Origin: Rhodospirillaceae bacterium
Lineage (GTDB): Bacteria > Pseudomonadota > Alphaproteobacteria > MPNO01 > UBA2964
DNA: 11,546 nt
Assembly (NCBI GenBank): GCA_018660305.1
Contig: JABJKO010000193.1
Location: 1-11,546, forward strand
Direction of reading: 5' to 3'
The position numbers and the translations under genes were made by a program. Shown here one piece after another: positions 6,888 through 11,546 of the stretch. Below the pieces are notes generated by a model that saw nothing but the letters and a program-made list of their open reading frames with translations, had not been told where the DNA came from and did no database searches. How positions within the stretch are numbered: the first letter of the stretch is position 1; each line of letters starts with the position of its first letter.

Positions 6888-7169
6888 ATGGCCCAAGCCA
6901 CTGCAAGACACATTCTGGTTGATAGCGAAGAACTTTGCCAGGAGCTCAAAACCAAAATCGCCGACGGCGGTGATTTCGCCGAATTGGCCCAGGCCCATTC
7001 GTCCTGCCCGTCAGGCGCCAGCGGCGGCGATCTTGGTTCATTCGGTCCCGGCCAGATGGTGCCGGAATTTGACCAAGTGGTGTTCAGCGCCGATGTCAAC
7101 GAAGTCCAGGGCCCGGTGAAAACCCAGTTCGGCTATCACCTGCTCGAAGTTACCAGCCGCACCGACTGA
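6888..7169 (+). CDS. ppiC: Parvulin-type peptidyl-prolyl cis-trans isomerase
   Basis: A 93-residue stand-alone parvulin, the same length as E. coli PpiC. It catalyses cis-trans isomerisation of X-Pro bonds during protein folding. The whole protein is one domain: ARHILVDS (6-13) with the conserved H8, AHSSCPSGASGGDLGSFGPGQMVPEFDQVVF (36-66) with C40, M57 and F61 in the active-site pocket, and a closing FGYHLLEV with H84. There is no signal peptide, so it acts in the cytoplasm, unlike SurA or PrsA. A strong AGGGGAG site 7 bases before the ATG supports the start. It follows the YchJ-like gene after an 87-base gap with a possible terminator hairpin, and it converges on the esterase gene with only 27 bases between the stops. 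Confidence 0.95.
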   Translation: MAQATARHILVDSEELCQELKTKIADGGDFAELAQAHSSCPSGASGGDLGSFGPGQMVPEFDQVVFSADVNEVQGPVKTQFGYHLLEVTSRTD

Positions 7170-7196
7170 TCGCCCTAAAGACGTGTTTTCGACAAG

Positions 7197-8792
7197 TTAA
7201 CCGCCGACCGCGTCACCGATCCGTTTGCCGAGATAGAGCGCCCCGCCGGGGGTTGCCACGGATACGGTCACGCCATCCTTGCCTGGGTGAAATTCCAGAA
7301 TGGACGGCCATACCGTCCAGCGAAATCGGCCATCCTGGCAGAAATGCAGGGGCACTTTGTAGGGCGGGAAGACCTCGCCGCTGGTGTCGTCCTGGCCATC
7401 TGTGTACAGGGTGCCGTCTTTACAGAACACATCCAGGGTATTCACGGCGGCCAGGAAGCCGTGGATGATATATCGGCCGCTGAAACGCTCCAAATCATCG
7501 GGGGCATCCTCGGCCGGTGGCGAATGCAGATAGCCGGGCCGCTCCACCGTGCCGGTGGAAAGTGTCCGGTGGAACAGCAGGCAGTCCCAGGCAGCGCCGG
7601 CGCAGACCGGCTGATACCGCAGGTTCGTGCGGTCGGGGCGTTCCACGGCAAGCCAATCGGCGACGAGGCCACTTTTCGGTGCGGCGCGTAAATCCAGGAA
7701 GTAGCAATCCGGTTTAATCTCCGCGTAGGCGGCCTGGTTGCTGTCGGGCCGGGGCGGCTCGCCCTTGACCGAGCGTTCGGACGTTGTACCGATAAATAGG
7801 ATATCCTCCCGCCCGAAGCGGCTGGCGAAGTAGGAGCCCATGGAGGTGGCCTTCTGGGTCCGCACGGGATGCAGCTGCAAATGGGTGTTGTGGGCGCCGA
7901 GCACCATGCCCGCATCCGTGCCCTCCCGCTCCCGTATCCAGCGCAGGGATTCTGCCATCGAGACGTCGCGCACATTCCAGAATTGCCGTAAGCCGATCTC
8001 GAAATCCGCCTCGGTCTGGCCCAGGGTCAGAAAGACATCCCGCATGATTTGACCACAACGCAGCCCCCAATCGTAGTCGTCATGGGAGCTGGCCGCCGTA
8101 TAGGCGATGCGCGCCTGCTCAATCCGGCTGACGATCAGGGAGGCCGCACCGATCAAATCCCGGAATTTGGCCGGCGAAATTTCCGTACGTGTCTCAAGCG
8201 TGACCTCCGCCACCGCCCCCTCGAAGTCCCGGGCGATGTCGTCCGCCAAGACCTGGTCGACCCCAAGTGCGAAGTCGTGCACCGCGCGATAGGCATACCG
8301 GGCATGGGCCCAGTTGCCGGTGCCGTCCATGCCGTAGAAACGCAGCTCCCGGGGCCGGTCCGGATTTTGGTTCCATTCCCGCATCCAGCGGATCAGCTCG
8401 TTGATTTCGGCCCAGACGCCCCAAACATTGTTGATGGCGGCTGCAACATCGTCCCAGTCGTGATCGGCACCGGCGACATAGTCGTGCACCAGACGCCCCT
8501 CGACCAGACCCGATTCAAGCACGAAGGTAGTGAAGCCGTGCTCGAGCACCAGATACTTGAACAGGCGCGCCCGCCAGCGGTTCCATTCGTGCAAATAATG
8601 TGCGCTCTCCCCCACGGCCACCACTCGCTTGTGGCCGATCACGGCGGGCAGGAACCCCAGATCGTCGTAATTGTCATCTTGCCGGGGAATGGACAATGCC
8701 ACCGCCTGCGCCTGGGCCCATGCGACGAAGGCCCTTGCGACGAAGGCCCTTGCGGATGTTTGTTGTTCTGTTGGCTGTTCCGGTCCTGCCAT
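7197..8792 (-). CDS. Erythromycin esterase-family protein with extra C-terminal domain
   Basis: A 531-residue protein of the EreA/EreB-like family. The conserved active-site strand is VVAVGESAHYLHEWNRWR (57-74), with E62 and H65 in the place of the catalytic Glu/His region. It is followed by FTTFVLESG (87-95), ELRFYGMDG (149-157), FWNVRDVSMAESLRWI (271-286) and MVLGAHNTHLQL (296-307). Family members hydrolyse macrolide lactones, but many chromosomal ones have no known substrate, so resistance is not claimed. After the catalytic part (to about residue 415), about 95 residues (434-531) form a beta-rich extension (FSGRYIIHGF...DGRFRWTVW...GALYLGKRI) that I do not recall in Ere enzymes. The N-terminus has a duplicated ARAFV segment from a 15-base tandem repeat. 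The ATG has AGGTGA close upstream. It is the last gene of the lysS-led run, 26 bases after DUF2161. Confidence 0.85.
   Translation of the reverse strand: MAGPEQPTEQQTSARAFVARAFVAWAQAQAVALSIPRQDDNYDDLGFLPAVIGHKRVVAVGESAHYLHEWNRWRARLFKYLVLEHGFTTFVLESGLVEGRLVHDYVAGADHDWDDVAAAINNVWGVWAEINELIRWMREWNQNPDRPRELRFYGMDGTGNWAHARYAYRAVHDFALGVDQVLADDIARDFEGAVAEVTLETRTEISPAKFRDLIGAASLIVSRIEQARIAYTAASSHDDYDWGLRCGQIMRDVFLTLGQTEADFEIGLRQFWNVRDVSMAESLRWIREREGTDAGMVLGAHNTHLQLHPVRTQKATSMGSYFASRFGREDILFIGTTSERSVKGEPPRPDSNQAAYAEIKPDCYFLDLRAAPKSGLVADWLAVERPDRTNLRYQPVCAGAAWDCLLFHRTLSTGTVERPGYLHSPPAEDAPDDLERFSGRYIIHGFLAAVNTLDVFCKDGTLYTDGQDDTSGEVFPPYKVPLHFCQDGRFRWTVWPSILEFHPGKDGVTVSVATPGGALYLGKRIGDAVGG
8721..8754. repeat. 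15-base tandem duplication inside the esterase N-terminus
   Basis: The unit TGCGACGAAGGCCCT occurs at 8721-8735 and again at 8736-8750 without change, followed by four more matching bases. Being a multiple of three, it keeps the frame and repeats five residues (an Ala-Arg-Ala-Phe-Val segment) near residues 14-23 of the esterase. Its perfect identity suggests a recent slippage duplication. Confidence 0.9.
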
Positions 8793-8818
8793 GGCATCAC
8801 CTAGGTCTGATTTGGTTC

Positions 8819-9529
8819 CTATTTTGGAATTTTATCAAGGGACTGCAAAATACTGGCGTATTTTTTTAGGCCTTCCCGTCCCGTTGGCGTTAGGCGATAG
8901 ACGCCCCGCGCCGTTCGTTCGAACCAGTCGTAGTGGTTTTTCTGAAGTATCGAAGCCGCCTTCGGAACGCCCGCCGTGGCCTTGATATCGGCAACTTTCT
9001 TGGCCTTTCTCCCACGCAAGGCCTGGGCGCACCGCAGGGCATCCTGGCGGTATGCGGTAATGATCTTGGTTCGGTTGATCCCGCCGGTATTCGGATCGCC
9101 GTCGCGGCTGACGAACTCAGTCAATAATCTTGTCTGCCGGCGTTTGTCCTTGCGCGGGGTATAGGGCGCGGGGTCGAGCAGGATTTCCGCGCTCCGCGCC
9201 GCAGCGGAATCCGGATCCACCACCATCAACCCCAATCCCAACATACGGCAAAGTTTGCGATATCCCCGTTGACGGCCGCGCCAGTTCTTTCGTTTGGTCG
9301 CGGTATTCGGCGCCAGGACGGCGAGATAAACATCGTCGGTGACGCTTTGACGCTGAATGCCTTGCAGGACCAGATCAAGCGTGAAGGCGAGTTTCAATTC
9401 GACAATAACCGTCGGCGCTCCATCTTTGGCGGCGACCACATCGCAGCCGTTAACTTCCGCCTTAACGGTGTAGCCCTTCGCCTCCAGCATGGCCTTTACC
9501 GGTGCGTATAGATCGGTTTCCTTCGCCAT
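8819..9529 (-). CDS. DUF2161 PD-(D/E)XK nuclease-like protein
   Basis: A 236-residue protein of the DUF2161 family, a predicted PD-(D/E)XK phosphodiesterase. The nuclease core is at the N-terminus: ETDLYAPVKAMLEAKGY (4-20), E25, the acidic residue D30 in GCDVVAAKDG, then the VELK motif with E44 and K46, and LQGIQRQ with Q57 following. These are the metal-binding and catalytic positions expected of the fold. The C-terminal 65 or so residues (RGRKAKKVADIKATAGV...YRLTPTGREGLKKY) look like a winged helix-turn-helix, so it probably binds DNA. The biological role is unknown. Start ATG 9529 is chosen because the family starts at MAKETDLY; the longer frame to 9634 would run into the upstream gene and read Arg/Trp/Pro-rich. 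The ribosome binding site is weak. It lies 28 bases after the SMP-30 gene and 26 before the esterase gene. Confidence 0.87.
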   Translation of the reverse strand: MAKETDLYAPVKAMLEAKGYTVKAEVNGCDVVAAKDGAPTVIVELKLAFTLDLVLQGIQRQSVTDDVYLAVLAPNTATKRKNWRGRQRGYRKLCRMLGLGLMVVDPDSAAARSAEILLDPAPYTPRKDKRRQTRLLTEFVSRDGDPNTGGINRTKIITAYRQDALRCAQALRGRKAKKVADIKATAGVPKAASILQKNHYDWFERTARGVYRLTPTGREGLKKYASILQSLDKIPK

Positions 9530-9557
9530 GGAACGGTCCGAGCCGGGTCGGGCTTGG

Positions 9558-10409
9558 CTAGGGAATGGCCACCGCCGCCGGCGCCATGGGCAATCCCGCC
9601 ACATCCGCCCGCATACGATAGACCGTGCCGGCATCTTCGCGGTCGGTGCCCCGACTGCCGGTGACGATATAGAAATCCATCAAATCCGCGCCGCCGAAAC
9701 AGACGGAGGTGATCATGGGCAGGGGGCAATCGATGCTGCGGCGCAGGCTGCCGTCAGGCTCGAACACATCGACCCGTCCGCCGTCCGCCATGGCCACCCA
9801 GACGCTGCCGTCCACCGCCACGGACAAGCCGTCGGGCGTGAGGTCGCCCGTATCGGCGAACGTACGATGAGGTCCCAGATCGCCATTTTCTTTCACGTCA
9901 TAAACCCGTACCCGGTCGCGGCGGGATTCGGAATGATAGAGCTTCGTGCCGTCGGGGGAGACGCCCAGACCGTTGGTCAGCATGACATCGCCGCCCACCT
10001 TGCGGGCGCTGCCGTCCAGATCGATCAGGAACAGATCCGCCGGCTTCGGCGTATCATCGCTGCCCACGGGGCGGAACGACAGGGCGCCGGCGTAAATGCG
10101 GCCCTTGGCGTCCGTGGTGATATCGTTGAAGCCGATCCAGCCGCCTTCGGGATTGTCGGGCAAAATCACCTGAGTTGCGCCGCCGTCCGCCGGTTTGAGC
10201 GAAATATTGCGCCCCGAAACCACGATGCCGCCGTTTTCGTGCAAAGTCATGCCGCCGATACCCCGGCGATGTTCGATGATCTGGCTGACCGAGTCATCAA
10301 GGCCGACACAAAAGACGCCGCCGTTGATCACGTCGGAATAGATCAGGCCTCGTTTGTCGTCCCAGACCGGGCCTTCGATCAGACCATATCCTGTTGCAAG
10401 TTCTTCCAT
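9558..10409 (-). CDS. SMP-30/gluconolactonase-like beta-propeller protein
   Basis: A 283-residue SMP-30/gluconolactonase/LRE-family six-bladed propeller, expected to be a metal-dependent lactonase or related hydrolase in the cytoplasm. The metal ligands can be placed: E12 in LIEGPVWDD, N95 in GFNDITTD, N146 in LTNGLGVSPDG, and D193 in LTPDGLSVAVDG. The repeated 'DG' turns (SPDGTKLYHS, AVDGSVWVAM, EPDGSLRRS) mark the blades. The length is usual for the family. The ATG at 10409 is chosen because GGAGG sits 8 bases before it; an in-frame GTG at 10424 overlaps that site. It begins 24 bases after the stop of lysyl-tRNA synthetase, so the two are likely one transcript. No sugar-acid pathway neighbour is present, so the lactone substrate is open. 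Confidence 0.9.
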   Translation of the reverse strand: MEELATGYGLIEGPVWDDKRGLIYSDVINGGVFCVGLDDSVSQIIEHRRGIGGMTLHENGGIVVSGRNISLKPADGGATQVILPDNPEGGWIGFNDITTDAKGRIYAGALSFRPVGSDDTPKPADLFLIDLDGSARKVGGDVMLTNGLGVSPDGTKLYHSESRRDRVRVYDVKENGDLGPHRTFADTGDLTPDGLSVAVDGSVWVAMADGGRVDVFEPDGSLRRSIDCPLPMITSVCFGGADLMDFYIVTGSRGTDREDAGTVYRMRADVAGLPMAPAAVAIP

Positions 10410-10417
10410 TTGGCGCG

Positions 10418-10422
10418 CCTCC
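10418..10422 (-). promoter_or_regulatory. Strong ribosome binding site for the SMP-30 gene
   Basis: On the - strand, GGAGG lies 8 bases before the ATG at 10409 and inside the 24-base gap after the synthetase stop. This settles ATG 10409 over GTG 10424. Confidence 0.75.
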
Positions 10423-10433
10423 ACGATGTTTTG

Positions 10434-11546
10434 TTATTCGGCTGCCAAATCATCCCCCGCCAAAGCACTTCGCACAAGGGCTGCCGTCTCCGCGACGCCG
10501 TAAAGCGCGGCGAAGGAGCCGAAACGCGGGCCCTGACTTTGCCCGAACAGCACTTCATACAGCGCCTTGAACCAATCGCGCAGGTTCTCGAACTCGTGCG
10601 CCTTGCCGATTTCATAAACCTGGTTCTGAATATCGGAGCCAGAGAGCCCCGGTTCCATGCCGTCCAGGGCCGCCAGCAGATCATCCATCGCCGCCCGTTC
10701 TTGATCGGTAGGTTGGCGGTATTGTTTGTGCGGCTTCACGAAGTCCCGGTAATAGTTGATGGCATAGCCCACCAGGGCATCCAGTTTTGGGTGGCTCTGC
10801 GGTGTCGCCCCCGGCGCGTAGCGGGAGATGAAGCCCCACAGCACGGCGGGGTCCTCGGAATTGCAGGCCCCCGCCAGGTTCATCAACAGGGCAAAGGTCA
10901 ACGGCACGTCTTCCTGGGGTGGCTCGCCGCCATGGATGTGCCAGGCGGGGTTGGCCAGTTTTTCGGAATCTTCCTGGCCCTGATAGGTCTCCCGAAAACG
11001 CAGATAATCGTCCGCGGCCCGCGGAATGACGTCGAAGAACAAGCGCTTGGCCCGGCGCGGTTGCTGGAACATGTACAACGACAGGCTCTCGGGCGAGGCA
11101 TAGCGCAGCCATTCATCGATGGTGATGCCATTGCCGATGGATTTCGAGATTTTCTTGCCGTTTTCGTCCAGGAACAGCTCGTAGGTGAAGCTTTCGGGCG
11201 GCCGGGCGCCGAGGATACGGCAGATCTTGGACGACAGTTTGACAGACTCGATCAGATCCTTGCCCGACATCTCGTAATCCACGTCCAGGGCGAACCAGCG
11301 CATGGCCCAGTCCGCCTTCCATTGCAGCTTGCAATGTCCCCCCGTGACCGGCACTTCGACCTTTTTGCCGGCATCGTTCTCATAGACAACCGTACCCGCA
11401 TCCAGGTTCCGCTCGATGATCGGCAATTGCAGGACCTTGCCGGTGTCGGGGCAGACCGGCAGAAACGGGCTGTAGGTGGCCTGGCGCTCGGCGCCCAGGG
11501 TCGGCAAAATCACGCTCATGACCTTGTCGTATTCCCGCAGCACCGC
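10434..11546 (-). CDS. lysS: Lysine--tRNA ligase, class I (C-terminal part, 5' end outside window)
   Basis: Class I lysyl-tRNA synthetase (also called lysK), which charges tRNA-Lys with lysine using ATP. About 371 residues are visible, open through the window edge; the family is usually about 520-550 residues, so the N-terminal Rossmann part with the HIGH motif is missing here. The KMSKS-type loop is present as KISKSIGNG (bases 11139-11153 for KISKS). It is preceded by [23 protein letters not shown] and followed by the helical anticodon-binding domain ending in [13 protein letters not shown]. The codon at 11541-11543 is an in-frame GTG but not the true start. The class I form replaces the usual bacterial class II LysRS in this lineage and supports an alphaproteobacterial origin. 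It leads a run of four - strand genes with short gaps. Confidence 0.96.
   Translation of the reverse strand, partial: AVLREYDKVMSVILPTLGAERQATYSPFLPVCPDTGKVLQLPIIERNLDAGTVVYENDAGKKVEVPVTGGHCKLQWKADWAMRWFALDVDYEMSGKDLIESVKLSSKICRILGARPPESFTYELFLDENGKKISKSIGNGITIDEWLRYASPESLSLYMFQQPRRAKRLFFDVIPRAADDYLRFRETYQGQEDSEKLANPAWHIHGGEPPQEDVPLTFALLMNLAGACNSEDPAVLWGFISRYAPGATPQSHPKLDALVGYAINYYRDFVKPHKQYRQPTDQERAAMDDLLAALDGMEPGLSGSDIQNQVYEIGKAHEFENLRDWFKALYEVLFGQSQGPRFGSFAALYGVAETAALVRSALAGDDLAAE

Noticed and set aside
7170..7196. Possible bidirectional terminator between the convergent parvulin and esterase genes
   Set aside because: The 27 bases contain a TTTT run but no inverted repeat able to form a stem.
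7197..8792. Reading the esterase as a macrolide resistance determinant
   Set aside because: Family membership alone does not show macrolide hydrolysis, and nothing nearby suggests a mobile resistance element.
8049..8804. 251-codon open frame on the + strand
   Set aside because: It is antisense to the erythromycin esterase-like gene, which has the clear motif pattern; no ribosome site supports the + strand frame.

Overview
The window looks like a chromosomal segment of a free-living alphaproteobacterium with fairly GC-rich DNA. The clues are a class I (archaeal-type) lysyl-tRNA synthetase, a gene kind found in archaea, spirochaetes and many Alphaproteobacteria; paired AGAGCAATTCC-type intergenic palindromes like those I associate with alphaproteobacterial genomes; and the AtuA-like/DUF4387 and SMP-30 gene content. 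No phage, transposon, CRISPR, rRNA or tRNA signal was seen.

Region 1 (about 1-5605, + strand) is a compact run of six genes that reads as a catabolic or modifying operon. In order: the C-terminal part of an LLM-class flavin monooxygenase; a stand-alone MetE-like protein with putative zinc ligands; a PAPS-dependent sulfotransferase; a full-length NtaA/SnaA/DszA-type FMN monooxygenase; an AtuA-family protein (DUF1446); and a DUF4387 protein. The last three are tightly joined: the monooxygenase and AtuA genes overlap as ATGA, and DUF4387 begins 2 bases after the AtuA stop. Two reduced-flavin monooxygenases together with sulfur/methyl-transfer enzymes suggest oxidative breakdown or tailoring of an organosulfur or other heteroatom compound. 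The substrate cannot be read from the sequence.

Region 2 (about 5660-7169) holds small housekeeping genes. A one-domain rhodanese on the - strand is divergent from a YchJ-like SEC-C protein and a PpiC-type parvulin prolyl isomerase on the + strand. The divergent intergenic region (6056-6317) carries two adjacent imperfect/perfect palindromes. A short hairpin lies between the YchJ-like and parvulin genes.

Region 3 (7197-11546, - strand) is a four-gene run with uniform gaps of 24-28 bases, read from right to left. It starts with lysyl-tRNA synthetase (its N-terminus lies beyond the window), then an SMP-30/gluconolactonase-like protein, a DUF2161 PD-(D/E)XK nuclease-like protein with a winged-helix-like tail, and an erythromycin-esterase-family protein with an extra C-terminal beta-rich extension. 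The best candidates for undescribed biology are the region 1 gene set (especially the MetE-like protein and the AtuA/DUF4387 pair) and the extended esterase in the lysS transcription unit.
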